Below are positions 1 to 12,818 of a stretch of DNA of 64,000 bases, piece by piece; position 1 is the first letter of the stretch, and every line of letters starts with the position of its first letter. Source of the DNA: Myrica gale (Eukaryota > Streptophyta > Magnoliopsida > Fagales > Myricaceae); NCBI GenBank assembly GCA_963930655.1, contig OZ005610.1, forward strand, positions 6,825,001 to 6,889,000, read 5' to 3'. The translations under genes and the position numbers were made by a program. Under the pieces are notes generated by a model that was not told the origin of the DNA, searched no databases, and worked only from the letters and a program-made list of their open reading frames with translations.

Positions 1-992
1 AAAATTCGATATCACTCCAGCAGCTTTCGTCATAGACTGGCTTTTGGTGCTCTTCAACATTCACAGTTCCTGCAGATGATGTGAATACTAGTCTTCGAAC
101 AGTTTTTGCCTTGACACACGCTTTCATGATGCCTAACATCCCATTGATTGTCGGCTTTATCACCTCATTCTGCAAAGTGCAAAGCAAAATATTTAATTAA
201 AATGGCTGTGCGCACATCTGACACGATTTTTAAACGTTTTTACACTAAGTTAAGATTGTCCGAATAATTACTTCGTAAAGTCGACGTTTAGAATACTTGA
301 TTATCTATTTCTGCTTCCTATATTTTTTTTTCTTTCTTTCTTAAGGAGCGCGACCTCTAAATTTGGAGTCGGATTCCTTTCTCTGGCTTAAACTCTGGCC
401 AGTACACCATAGCAGCTGGATACTCCTGCTATCTGCTAACCACCGGTAGCCATATATATATATATAGACCAAAACGTACAACACACACCCAATGATATTT
501 ATAACTCCAATATTCTCTTATTCAGACGCAAAGATCCACCGCTTCAGTAACGTGAAAATCCGCACGTTAGCATGGATATTCAGACTCATATTTTTTAGGT
601 CGAAAGCACAGTACCTCAGGGTCCTTGGACTCAAAGTCCATGGGTGTGGCCACATGGAACACGCCGGTACACCCTTTAATGGCTTCATCAAAGCTTCCAT
701 CTTCATTGAGGTCAGCCTTCCATAGTGTCAGGTGGGACTTGGCCTTGGGTAATTCAAGCAGATGCTTCACCTTCTTGATATTGCCTTCAATCATCAGAAG
801 AGACACATAAATTAAGCTCGTAAAAAGACTTGTCTATAGTACTCATGAAGTATATGAGGTGAAAAGAATCGCACCTGGGTCTCGCACGCTGGCTCGGACA
901 GTGTAACCGTGCTCTAGGAGTCTCATGATGAGCCATGATCCGATGAAACCAGCCGCACCCGTGACGCAGACAATTTCACTCTTGGACCCCAT
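1..992 (-). CDS. DFR: dihydroflavonol 4-reductase (5' part, runs off window)
   Basis: NADPH-dependent reductase of anthocyanin and proanthocyanidin synthesis, converting dihydroflavonols to leucoanthocyanidins in the cytosol. Exons on the minus strand: 992-875, 784-615 and 169-1 (third exon incomplete). The joined frame starts [20 protein letters not shown], the Rossmann NADPH-binding motif, and continues through [22 protein letters not shown] and [15 protein letters not shown]. Exon lengths 118 and 170 and the intron phases are identical to those of the complete DFR at 10641-12636, so the two are paralogues. Ser-128 of the catalytic triad is present; Tyr and Lys lie beyond the window. The substrate-specificity residue (133) is Asn, the common type. 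No lesion is seen in the visible part. A TATA-like stretch lies near 1102-1110 and a G-box CACGTG at 1205-1210. Confidence 0.95.
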
Positions 993-3294
993 TTGCTCCT
1001 TACAGTAGAAGCGTCGACACAAAAGATGTAATATTCTTTATGAAAGTATGTGCTGAAAATAGCTAGTTCTGATGGGTGTTCATATGTCTTCGAAAGCCTA
1101 CATATAAATAATAGTCCATGCAGCGGGCCTAAGAATTCATGCCCACGGATTCACTTCATAGCTCGAACTCGTCTTATTAGTTTTTTCTCATGGTAAGTGG
1201 AGTCCACGTGACTTGCCAGAGGGTTGGCACGCGGTTGCTGGTAGCTGGATGGGAGTTCGAGGTGGGGAAAAGAGGTAGAGGAGAAAAAGAGTTGAGAGAG
1301 ACGGGAGGGGAAAGTTTTTGAAACAACCTTGGACAAAAGTGCTGTGTATCTTCTCTTTGATTGGTTGATCCTTAGAAAAAAGTGTCGCAACTTGCATATG
1401 TTATTGGTACCTATGTAAACACGTATCAGATTCTATAAAATAATTTTTTTTGCTGAATTGATTCTATAAAATATAAACTAGAAGAACTACGTAAACACGT
1501 ATCAGATTATATAAAATATTGTTAGGGTAACTAAAAAAAACTCAAGTCATGAAGTAATTAATGGATATAAAAGATTTAGTGGTAACTATTTTTGGGTGCA
1601 TATATATATATATAAGGACTTGGTTTCATAAGAATTAAAACTACGTGTGGCCTCCTTTTTTTTTGTACCACGAATAATTTTGTGGTAGCATTAATTAAGG
1701 AAACGGAAGCCACTCATGTCATCTATCAACCTCTCATGCAAATTGATGGCGTTTAATTAGCTTTGTTGCCTTGTTGGACTGTGATAGACAACGTCCGACT
1801 GGTCCAGATCAGTAAGGAAATTTTTTTCAAAAAAAAAAAAAAAGAGCACGAGGAGAACAAAAAGAAATTAGACTGCTGGTAAGTTCTTGACTAAAATGAT
1901 AATTAAATTGTGGGGCTGGTTTACAATCAATGCATTTTTTAGGGTGTGTTTGTTTTGTAAAATTTTAGTGTTGTTAAAATTTTACGTATTGGGTTTAGTG
2001 AAAAAGTGAAGAGAGAGATAATTTTTTATATTTTTTGTAGTGAAAAGTAGTGATTTGATGAGAGAGAGATTATATTGTAATATTTTATTGTATTAAAATT
2101 TTAGAGGGTGTAAAATTTTAACAAGCAAACGCAGCCTTAGTTGAGCCAGATCCACATAAAAATCGATATATATATATATCATAACTTTGTCCAAATGAAA
2201 TGAAGCAAATATGGACAATTACGTATTTCAAAATAAATTTTGTATTTGGTGTCGAATATATTTTTATATATTTACTTTTATTGACATCTAATAAAATAAA
2301 AATAAAAGGATTCAATAAAATGTTTTTCCTTAAATTTGTAAGGTTTTCATTAATCCGCGCGCTAAAGCTAGACCCCTTTTTTAAAAGAAAAAGAAATTAC
2401 ACTTTATACTCTTTTAATTATTATAATTTAATCTTATACCCTTTAATTATGATTCATTCATTTCGTAATTTACAATTCACACTAGCAATATATTTCTACT
2501 TTGCATCATAAAAGTTAATTTGACCGTTAACGATGTGACAGGTGTCTAATTATTTTATTGACTTAGAGATCTAGGTGTTGATTGTTTTGCACGACAGACA
2601 GAGCACGTTGAATAGTAATTTAAATGACACGTTCCTAAAAAAAATTAAATGACATGTTAATTGAAAGTTGTATATTTCGAGTCAGGGACCAGTGGTCCAG
2701 TGGTCCTCGGAAGGAAAACAAAAATAGAACGAGTACTCCGTACGTTACTTCAATCTTGCACGTTGAATGGCAGAGATTGGAGAGGGCCTAGAAAGCCACG
2801 ATTAGCGGATAAGAAGGGAGGCAGATGGAGACTGTTCATGTGATAACCGAATATCCTTGCAATGTCGTGTCATTAAAGTGAATAACTGAATATCAATGGA
2901 TGGACTCCTGAATATCTACCGATTTATACCGTTCTACCTTGATTTCTGTCGAGAATTTAAAAATTTCACTCACCTATAAAAGGGGCATCTCCGTGAGAGA
3001 TCACGACTCTCAAATTGGTTTATCTTCCCTTTTTTGAGATCTTTCTCTTTCTTTGAGCTCATTCTCTCCTCTTTGGTATACTAATTTTTCCTCTTCTGTA
3101 TTCACACATTTGATAGGTTACAAAATTTCAAAGTTTTGAACTAATCATGCAATGTGAAATTTCTAATATTGTCATATTCATGTTAAATTATTAACTAAAT
3201 GTTATTTATCGTTTTAAAAACTAGGTTGTGAAAGTAATGTTCGGTAATTTGCCTGCGTCCACATAGGAGAGAACTTTGATTTAAACAAACTAAG
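993..3294. other. intergenic DNA upstream of the first DFR
   Basis: No convincing gene. It holds the DFR promoter side (TATA-like 1102-1110, G-box 1205-1210), a MITE at 1941-2138, AT-rich filler and, around 2840-3120, a stretch with a CTATAAAAGGGG TATA box followed by pyrimidine-rich DNA that resembles a promoter or a decayed LTR. Short open frames here have no recognisable product. Confidence 0.6.
1941..2138. mobile_element. MITE, GGCTGCGTTTG-end family (copy a)
   Basis: The element starts AGGGTGTGTTTG and ends CAAACGCAGCCTT, which are inverted relatives of each other, and has a purine-rich interior with GGGTTTAGTGAAAAAGTGAAG. The same interior and ends recur at 13140-13321 and 26237-26435, showing a dispersed non-coding family. 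The flanking bases fit a TA-type target, but I cannot fix the duplication length. Confidence 0.6.
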
Positions 3295-3297
3295 TGT

Positions 3298-5037
3298 CAC
3301 TATAAGAAAACCACTCATCAGCCACAGTAGCAATCGTGGCAGTAAGCATTCAAAACCGTCGAGGAAGGCATTTGGCCACGACTTTTCATCGTGGAGGAGT
3401 GGTCACGGTTGCCGCGTGGACAGAGACAAAACCCGACGACTGTGGCGCATCGTCGTTGATGCGGTGCCAATCTCGCCAAATAGACGCATCAGCAAAGACA
3501 ACCCACTTCCGTCGAGGTTGCCCGCATCGGGTGGTCGTCGTTGCTCTGTCGTCCACCACCTTCGTCTCGTCGGGTGTAACCGATTCTTCCTCGGCATATG
3601 TTAATGAAAGACGATGCTTCTTAATTTATGATTTCCTTAATCTCTCTATTTACAAAATTATCAAAAAATTTCATTTTCCTTAGTTGAATGCAAAAGAACA
3701 GCAAAAAATGAATTCTATTTGTATTACCTTGTTTGTGAATGAATACAAGAGAGCATTTTTATGTACAGATTTTTGTAACCACTTATGGACATAAAGACAA
3801 ACATGTGTTGTGCATTGCTACACCTCAGAGGTGCAGACTGTGACCTATAATACAAAGATTCCACAGTACAAATCATTCATGCTAAATACAAAATAACAAC
3901 CAACAGATTGTAGATAATTGCTACGTTGCATTGTTGATTTGTTGGTGTTGTTGAGTTGGAGATCAAGGTTGGATTGAACCTAAGGTATTGAGACACAAGA
4001 TGAAGAGTCTTTGATGTTAGGGCTGAACAAAACTGGACCGCAGACCGGACCGGACCACAAAACTGGATCGGATTTGCGGTTCGGTCCGATCTTGTTTGTG
4101 TAAATCTGGACCTTTTGAAAACCGATCTGGACCGAACCACATTTATTGATATAAATAAAAAATAATTTTTTATATTTTAAATACAAATTACAAACTTAAA
4201 AAGTTTAATTTTAACTTAAATTAAAACTCTGCATTTTGACATGATTTTCTCTCTTCGAAATTAAAAAAAAAAATGAAATCGGCCCGGACCAGAATGGTCC
4301 AGTTCGGTCCTACCATTTATGTACAACCAAAAATCTGGTCCGGTCCAAAAAACCGGATCGGATTTTCGGTTGTTCAACCCTATTTGATGTCGTCTGGTAT
4401 AGTTGCTTTAACATTCTTCATTGTGCATGTTGATGTCTGTACAAGGTGTTCATTAACATCCTAGACTTGGTCATAAAATAAAAGAACAGAGGGGGAGGAG
4501 CAAAACAGAGGGAGCAGATAACTTACTTGATGAACCATGACTAAAGTTAACATACCAGTAGCTTACCATTGTAGAATGTTTGAACTCCTTTCTCATCTCC
4601 AGCGCTGGCTTCTACTTTCAAAAATCTCTACTGGTGAGTTGATTCTCTCAAACATGTGCTCACAGTGCTCTTCTTGTTTAGTAAGCAAATTTTCCCAAGT
4701 CCTAGTGTTAGCGCTTCCCGCCCAGTTGCCCAAAAAATTATAAGCAGCAACTCTATGTTCAAAAAGCAATTTTTAACATAACATTTCTCCCATATACACT
4801 GGCTGAATATTTCGTCGATAATCGATCAACGACGACAACAATGAGTTACTAGTGGAAGAAGATGGACCTTCTGCTGACAATAAGTCTTTTTTTTATTCAC
4901 GCGTGGCGTATGTTTAGTTTTCTTGGGTTTGTGTTCGACTCGACGACAAAGGGAAAGTGGTGGGACGTTTTAACTTTTGCTGAAGAAAAGTGACTTTTTA
5001 AAAAATGGCGTGGCTGATTCCGTTATTTCTTGTAGTG
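3298..5037. mobile_element. non-autonomous CACTA (CMC/EnSpm) transposon
   Basis: The left end reads CACTATAAGAAA and the right end, inverted, reads CACTACAAGAAA. Similarity extends about 28 bp inwards to ATCAGCCAC on both sides. A 3-bp target duplication TGT flanks it (3295-3297 and 5038-5040). Subterminal GCCACGA/TCGTGG repeats near the left end are typical of the superfamily. At 1740 bp it has no intact transposase. On the minus strand around 4500-4800 there are short coding-like runs that I do not recognise; they could be captured gene sequence. A hAT MITE has inserted inside it. Confidence 0.8.
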
Positions 5038-5529
5038 TGTTTACAACTCTGAACTCAATCTCAATGCACTTCAAACCACTCTCTCTCAATTTCTCACTCT
5101 CACTTCACACACTTTTGCACTCATGCACGATAGACATATATAGGAGAAATGAGACAGTGTTATTAAAGGGAGTTGCATGCTGTAAGATTTGCCGGCTGTA
5201 AATCTTGAATTGGGTATGGACCCTACTTAACCTACAAATAACGGGAAAGTCCAGTTTCAAAGCAAGTCAGGTAAGTGGAATAATTATATTAAATTATTCA
5301 AAAGATTTGTGAAAATAATTTTTTTAAATCTATCGAAACATTATTATTACTAGATTAAACCTCTGCTTCTGTTACTGAATTTTGTTATTCCGTTTTTTCT
5401 TAGTGCACATTTGGTGTTTGTAGCCAATTCTTAATAAGTCAAACTTTACTTTATGTTGGCTTAATTAGGTTGACTGTCGATTAAGCCTGCAATCTTTGAA
5501 GAATCCGCAGGGAATCAGGCTCAGATAAC
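3879..5529. repeat. duplicated block, unit 1 (A-B-C)
   Basis: This 1.65-kb segment is nearly identical to 7891-9517, and parts of it recur at 5538-6092 and 6106-6550. It covers most of the CACTA element plus about 490 bp of flanking host DNA beyond the 3' CACTA end. Since the flank is copied as well, the repeats come from segmental duplication. Confidence 0.85.
4018..4382. mobile_element. hAT-type MITE nested in the CACTA element
   Basis: Terminal inverted repeats TAGGGCTGAACA (left) and TAGGGTTGAACA (right, inverted) are flanked by a perfect 8-bp duplication TTTGATGT at 4010-4017 and 4383-4390, the hAT signature. The inner arms are rich in GGTCCGGTCC-type repeats and no protein is encoded. 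Copies at 6245-6550 (truncated) and 8027-8358 share the same flanks, so they arose by copying the host DNA and not by new insertions. Confidence 0.85.
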
Positions 5530-5537
5530 GCAGGGAA

Positions 5538-6092
5538 TCAAACATGTGCTCACAGTGCTCTTCTTGTTTAGTAAGCAATTTTTTCCCAAGTGCTAGTGTT
5601 AGTTCTTCCCGCCGAGTTGCCCAAAAAATTCTAAGCGGCAAATCTATGTTCAAAAAGCAATTTTTAACAGAACACATCTCCCATACACGCTGGCTGAATA
5701 TTTCGTCGTTAATCAATCAATGACGACGACAATGAGTTACTGGTGGACGAAGATGGACCTTTTGCTGACGTGAAGTCCTTTTTTTTAATCACGCGTGGCT
5801 GATGTTTAGTTTTCTTGGGTTTTTGTTCGACTCGACGACAAAGGGAAAATGGTGGGATGTTTTAACTTTTGCTAAAGAAAAGTGACTTTTTAAAACATGC
5901 GCGCGGCTGATTCCTTTATTTCTTGTAGTGTGTTTGCAACTCTCGATTCAATCTCAATGCACTTCACACCACTCTCTCAATTTCTCACTCTCACGTTACT
6001 CTCACTTCACACACCTTTGCACTCATGCACGATAGACATATATAGGAGAAATGAGACAGTGTTATTAAACGGAGTTGCATGTTGTAAGATTT
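5538..6092. repeat. duplicated block, partial unit 2 (B part)
   Basis: This copy begins inside the unit, at the sequence CAAACATGTGCTCACAG that is also at about 4649, and runs through the right CACTA end (CTTGTAGTG ending at 5930) and its host flank to GTTGCATG. It joins directly onto a second partial copy at 6106. Confidence 0.8.
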
Positions 6093-6105
6093 ACTGCAAA
6101 TTTTG

Positions 6106-6550
6106 ATGCTAAATACAAAATAACAACCAACAGATTGTAGATAATTGCTATGTTGCATTGTCGATTTGTTGGTGTTGCTGAGTTGGAGATCAAGGTTGGA
6201 TTGCAGCTAAGGTGTTGAGACACAGGATGAAGAGTCTTTGATGTTAGGGCTGAACAAAATCGGACCGCAGACCGGACCGGACCACAAAATCGAGCCGGAT
6301 TTGCGGTCCGATCCAATCTTGTTTGTGTAAATCCATACTTTTTGAAAATCGGTCTGGATTGGACCGCATTTATTAATATAAATAAAAAAAATATATTTTT
6401 ATATTTTTTTAATACAAATTACAAACTTAAAAAGTTTAGTTTTAACTTAAACTCTACATTTTGACATGTCATTCTCTAATCGAAATTAAAAAAAAAATGA
6501 AACTGGCCGGGACCGGAATGGTTTGGTCCGATCCAAAAAACCGGATCGGA
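6106..6550. repeat. duplicated block, partial unit 2 (A part) with truncated hAT MITE
   Basis: It starts at the same point as units 1 and 3 (ATGCTAAATAC), includes the MITE left end at 6245 with the TTTGATGT flank, and stops abruptly at CCGGATCGGATTT, about 20 bp short of the MITE right end. At that point the defensin-bearing block begins. Confidence 0.8.
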
Positions 6551-7003
6551 TTTGCCTTCTCTGCCGTTCCCGTTAGAAATGGTAAACTAAAATTAGCAGA
6601 GGAATAAATGAACAGCAGTGTCAGTTGTGTTTTTTGCTTATGGTTACCAAACAGCAGAGTTAGACCCGGATTATGAAGCTCAAAGTTCAAGATGTTGTTC
6701 ATGGTTGATGGAAAACATGAATTAGTAGAAGTTCACAAAACCCTAGGATTTGGTGAGTCCCAATTGAAGTTTCAGTTGCCAGAGATCCATAAAACCTTGA
6801 CCACATTTAGCAAATTGTTATTTATCTCTGCTTGCCAGGATAGATGCTATGGTTCACAGTAAAAGCAAGAGTGATATAGTGGATGACTTATTTAGTGGAC
6901 GCTAAGGCACATAGTAGTGGTAGTTTTTATTTATTCTACACGACAGTTGACATAAAGAGTGCCTGGGTTCTGAAACTTGTAGCTGAAGTTTGTTGGTGCT
7001 TCT

Positions 7004-7374
7004 TCAACATTTGAGGTAACAGAAGCACGCAAATCCTGGGAATTGGGCGTGACAAGCCCCATGCAGTGCACCCTCCCATTTCCTGCATTGACTGTCGCAG
7101 TGTCCGGAGTTCCCGCAAAATCCTGACCAAGTTTTGCTTCGCCTTCCACAGGGTACTTTTGCTTGCACCATAGGCATCTCTGAAACACCCAAAAGATATG
7201 GGTTATAATCAGGACTTATTCAATCCCAATAATTCGTTGAAAACTGCACTGTAAAAGGTCACGGGAAGGAGGGAGGAAGGATGGGAGATGATGATGATGC
7301 ATACCAGTGGACAGCAGAAGGAAAAAGAAGAGGAGTAGGGCATAAGATGGTGGACGACCACGTTGCATAGCCAT
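7004..7374 (-). CDS. plant defensin precursor, copy 1 (81 aa)
   Basis: Small secreted antimicrobial-type peptide of the cysteine-stabilised alpha-beta fold. Exon 1 is 7374-7305 and exon 2 is 7179-7004, with a GT-AG intron in phase 1, the usual defensin layout. Exon 1 encodes a signal peptide ([20 protein letters not shown]). Exon 2 encodes a basic mature peptide with eight cysteines spaced C-x10-C-x5-C-x3-C-x10-C-x8-C-x1-C-x3-C, ending YLKC. The frame is open upstream to 7503, but a TATA box at 7437-7446 lies inside that extension, so I chose the start at 7374. A near-identical copy lies at 30371-30734. The target and expression site cannot be told from sequence. Confidence 0.9.
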
Positions 7375-7436
7375 ATCTTTGTGGTATTTTGGAGTGCGAA
7401 AGCCAGGTCCTGTTCTTGGTTCGTAATATCGGCTGC

Positions 7437-7446
7437 TATTTATATA
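7437..7446 (-). promoter_or_regulatory. TATA box of defensin copy 1
   Basis: On the minus strand this reads TATATAAATA, about 65 bp before the chosen ATG. The same site is at 30797-30806 in copy 2. Confidence 0.6.
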
Positions 7447-7580
7447 GCTCGATGCCTCAAAATGTCGTCGTTTTCTTTGCTTTGTACTTTCACCCACATC
7501 CATTTACTTGAGATCAAATAGATGTGAGCAAATTTAGCTAAAGGCAGGCAAATCAATCGAAGATTATAGTCTATTCAATC

Positions 7581-7886
7581 CCATTTCCTGTTTATTTTGA
7601 CACATATGTTGGATTAATTTATAATTCAGACAAATAAAGGTTGGATTTTATAATTCCGAAAAATAAAGGTCGGATTTTATAAACAGATACTTTTCAAAAC
7701 CATTTACCCCTTCGGTCATTGGAAATGATACAAAATCGCATGAATCGCATCTCCTATGATAATCAAAGGACATTAAATGATGATTAGAACCTCTACTGAT
7801 TATATATATGATCTAAAACGACAGATACCTGCGACACGAGCCTACCTCCATATAGGATCCACGTGTATGACAGAAAATGGAATAAT
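7581..7886. repeat. fragment copied from DFR intron 2
   Basis: About 306 bp nearly identical to 11767-12070, which lies inside intron 2 of the complete DFR gene. No DFR exon sequence is included. It is joined on one side to the defensin block and on the other to unit 3 of the CACTA-bearing repeat. Confidence 0.9.
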
Positions 7887-7890
7887 TTTG

Positions 7891-9517
7891 ATGCTAAATA
7901 CAAAATAAACAACCAACAGATTGTAGATAATTGCTATGTTGCATTGTCAATTTGTTGGTGTTGCTGAGTTGGAGATCTTGGATTGCAACTAAGGTGTTGA
8001 GACACAGGATGAAGAGTCTTTGATGTTAGGGTTGAACAAAATCGGACCGCAGACGGACCGGACCACAAAATCGAGACGGATTTGCGGTCCGATCCAATCT
8101 TGTTTGTGTAAATCTGGACTTTTTGAAAATCGGTCTGGATTGGACCGCATTTATTAGTATAAATAAAAATATATATTTTTATATTTTTTAATACAAATTA
8201 CAAACTTAAAAAGTTTAGTTTTAACTTAAACTCTACATTTTGACATGTCATTCTCTAATCGAAATTAAAAAAATAAAATAAAAAATGAAACTGGCCGTGA
8301 CCGGAATGGTCCGGTCCGATCCAAAAAACCGGATCGGATTTATGGTTGTTCAGCCCTATTTGATGTCGTCTGGTATAGTTGCTTTAACATTCTTCATTGT
8401 GCATGTTGATGTCTGTACAAAGTGTTCATTAACATCCCAGACTTGGTCATAAAATAAAAGAACATAGGGGGAGGAGCAAATCAGAGGGAGCAGATAACTT
8501 ACTTGATGAACCATGGCTAAAGTTAACATACTAGTAGCTTACCGCTGTAGAATGTTTGAACTCCTTTCTCATCTCCAGTGCTGGCTTCTACTTTCAAAAA
8601 TCTCTACTGGCGAGCTGATTCTCTCAAACATGTGCTCACAGTGCTCTTCTTGTTTAGTAAGCAAATTTTCCCAAGTCCTAGTGTTAGCGCTTCCCGCCCA
8701 GTTGCCCAAAAAATTCTAAGCAACAACTCTATGTTCAAAAAGTAATTTTTAACATAACATTTTTCCCATACACGCTGGCTGAATATTTCGTCGGTAATCG
8801 ATCAACGATGACAACAATGAGTTACTGGTGGAAGAAGATGGACCTTCTGCTGACAAGAAGTCTTTTTTTTATTCACGCATGGCGTATGTTTAGTTTTCTT
8901 GGGTTTGTGTTCGACTCGACGGCAAAGGGAAAGTGGTGGGACGTTTTAACTTTTGCTGAAGAAAAATGACTTTTTAAAAAATGTGCGTGGCTGATTCCGT
9001 TATTTCTTGTAGTGTGTTTACAACTCCGGACTCAATCTCAATGCACTTCAAACCACTCTCTCTCAATTTCTCACTCTCACGTTACTCTCACTTCACACAC
9101 TTTTGCACTCATGCACGATAGACATATATAGGAGAAATGAGACAGTGTTATTAAAGGGAGTTGCATGCTGTAAGATTTGCCGGCTGTAAATCTTGAATTG
9201 GGTATGGAGCCTACTTAACCTAGAAGTAACGGGAAAGTCTAGTTTCAAAGCAAGTCAGGTAAGTGGAATAATTATATTAAATTATTCAAAAGATTTGTGA
9301 AAATAATTTTTTTAAATCTATCGAAACATTATTATTACTAGATTAAACCTCTGCTTCTGTTACTGAATTTTGTTATTCCGTTTTTTCTTAGTGCACATTT
9401 GGTGTTTGTAGCCGATTCTTAATAAGTCAAACTTTACTTTATGTTGGCTTAATTAGGTTGACTGTCGATTAAGCCTGCAATCTTTGAAGAATCCGTAGGG
9501 AATCAGGCTCAGATAAC
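7891..9517. repeat. duplicated block, unit 3 (A-B-C)
   Basis: The most complete copy of the 1.65-kb block, including the whole hAT MITE (8027-8358, flanked by TTTGATGT at 8019-8026 and 8359-8366), the right CACTA end at 9014 and the same host flank. It starts at ATGCTAAATAC as in unit 2, so the left CACTA end is absent. Confidence 0.85.
8027..8358. mobile_element. hAT-type MITE, copy in unit 3
   Basis: Ends TAGGGTTGAACA and, inverted, TAGGGCTGAACA with the same 8-bp flanks as the copy at 4018-4382. It is about 30 bp shorter because of internal deletions. Confidence 0.8.
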
Positions 9518-10640
9518 TCACGGACAAAAATTAGATGAGAACATTTTTTTTTTGAAAACTTTAAACGTTCAAGAGTGTTGTTTAAGTTTATGTTTTTGAA
9601 AAATATGAACTATAAATGTTTTTTTAAACAAATGTTAAAGCGTGTTGTTTAAAGTTTATGTTTTTTTGAAATATGTGTGCTTTAATATATTTTTTTATCC
9701 TTTTAATTTAATTTTAATTTTGAGAAAAAAAAATACACTGCTTACTCTAAATACAATCTGAGTCTCATCACTTTCAGAGCATTAAGCGGTCAGATCAAAT
9801 AACGGATCAGAACGCATTAATTTAGGTCATCGTTGCCATCAACTCCCCTAGTTACCACTCTTCATTGTTAGGTCATCGTTGCCATCAACTCCCCTAGTTA
9901 CCACTCTTCATTGTTATCGCTACAGGACCAAAAAGTTGGCTAATCAGATTTTTTTATTGGAATCGGAACTCAGAATTGGTCGTCCCAGTTAAATCCGATC
10001 TAACACTCACCCCTATTTTAATCAGTTGTCCGTTCTACCTACTAATGGTAGAAGGTCTATGTAAGTAAAAATCAATTGTCTGTCCATGTTCTTTAAAACT
10101 TAATTACCTATTATGAAAACGGGTTTTTACCGCAGAGTATTACAAAAACATATGTCTAACCTGCAACAGAACCCTTACCTTTACTCTTTAGTTAGTGCTG
10201 GCTTTATTTTCCTCCAAAACTCCCAACTGTATTCCCATCATGGAATTCATCTGGTATTTAGAGAGATTTATTTTGTTAAGACTTGAGCCAGCGGTATGCA
10301 GAATTTCGAAGGAAACGATAGAAGACATCACCGAGCCTATGCTAAACTAATTATACCAGCTGAAAGGTGAGAGTGGTTGAGATTTTGAAAGGATGCTTGG
10401 GTACCATGCCCTTCCGCATTAAAGGGAGTATGAAACACGGGCAGCTGTCAGATACCAAGTTACCAAGCAAGCAGTTTTACTTCAAAGACAGGATTACTTA
10501 CACAGAACTTGAAACTTTGAAAGAGAAAAAAAAATTGGAGATTACAACAGCGGATAGCCCTAATCTCACAGGCTGATAAAGCATTTTTATTTTGACAACA
10601 GAGGTACACTCCCACAAAAAGATGCTGAGATTTTCCGATC
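9518..10640. other. intergenic DNA between mosaic and second DFR
   Basis: No gene is seen. It contains T-rich imperfect repeats at 9545-9680 (GTGTTGTTTAAGTTTATGTTTTT twice, diverged), an exact 46-bp tandem duplication at 9824-9915, and the 3' flank of the DFR gene. Confidence 0.6.
9824..9915. repeat. 46-bp tandem duplication
   Basis: Two exact consecutive copies of a 46-bp unit beginning AGGTCATCGTTGCCATCAAC (9824-9869 and 9870-9915). Non-coding. Confidence 0.9.
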
Positions 10641-12636
<1,996 letters not shown>

Positions 12637-12721
12637 GCTTTTCTTTTGACGGAAACTACGACGATCGAGCGGAACAAATTGAGAATTTAGTTGGTACTTT
12701 GTTGGAGTGTGGGGCTGCGTG

Positions 12722-12818
12722 ATATATACACGTTTCTACAATCCTATCTAACCCGTTCTATTTTATTCGCTTTCAAGTCATAACTACCACACGTGATTAC
12801 CTAACATTATTCCACGTG
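12722..12818 (-). promoter_or_regulatory. DFR promoter: TATA box, two G-boxes, AC element
   Basis: On the minus strand a TATATATC box lies at 12722-12729, about 86 bp before the ATG. CACGTG G-boxes are at 12790-12795 and 12813-12818. ACCTAAC (plus-strand reading) at 12799-12805 matches the AC-element bound by R2R3-MYB factors. This pairing suits control by MYB-bHLH complexes, which are known regulators of DFR genes; binding itself is inferred. Confidence 0.5.

Larger units (their letters stand above)
6549..7574. repeat. defensin-bearing duplicated block, copy 1
   Basis: About 1026 bp matching 29919-30934 with only a few substitutions and small indels (by eye roughly 98 percent identical). 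Same orientation, 23 kb apart. It carries a complete two-exon defensin gene with its TATA box and downstream region. Confidence 0.9.

Noticed and set aside
2840-3120. Possible solo LTR with TATA box
   Set aside because: No matching second LTR, terminal TG/CA or target duplication could be found, so it is noted only within the intergenic entry.
3336-3683. 115-codon open frame at the left end of the CACTA element
   Set aside because: It overlaps the GC-richer subterminal repeats of the transposon and resembles no protein I know.
7375-7503. 43-codon N-terminal extension of the defensin
   Set aside because: The extension contains the probable TATA box and no signal peptide; the usual defensin layout begins at 7374.
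9824-9915. Tandem 46-bp repeat considered as a CRISPR-like or regulatory array
   Set aside because: There are only two contiguous copies without spacers, in plant nuclear DNA; it is a simple tandem duplication.
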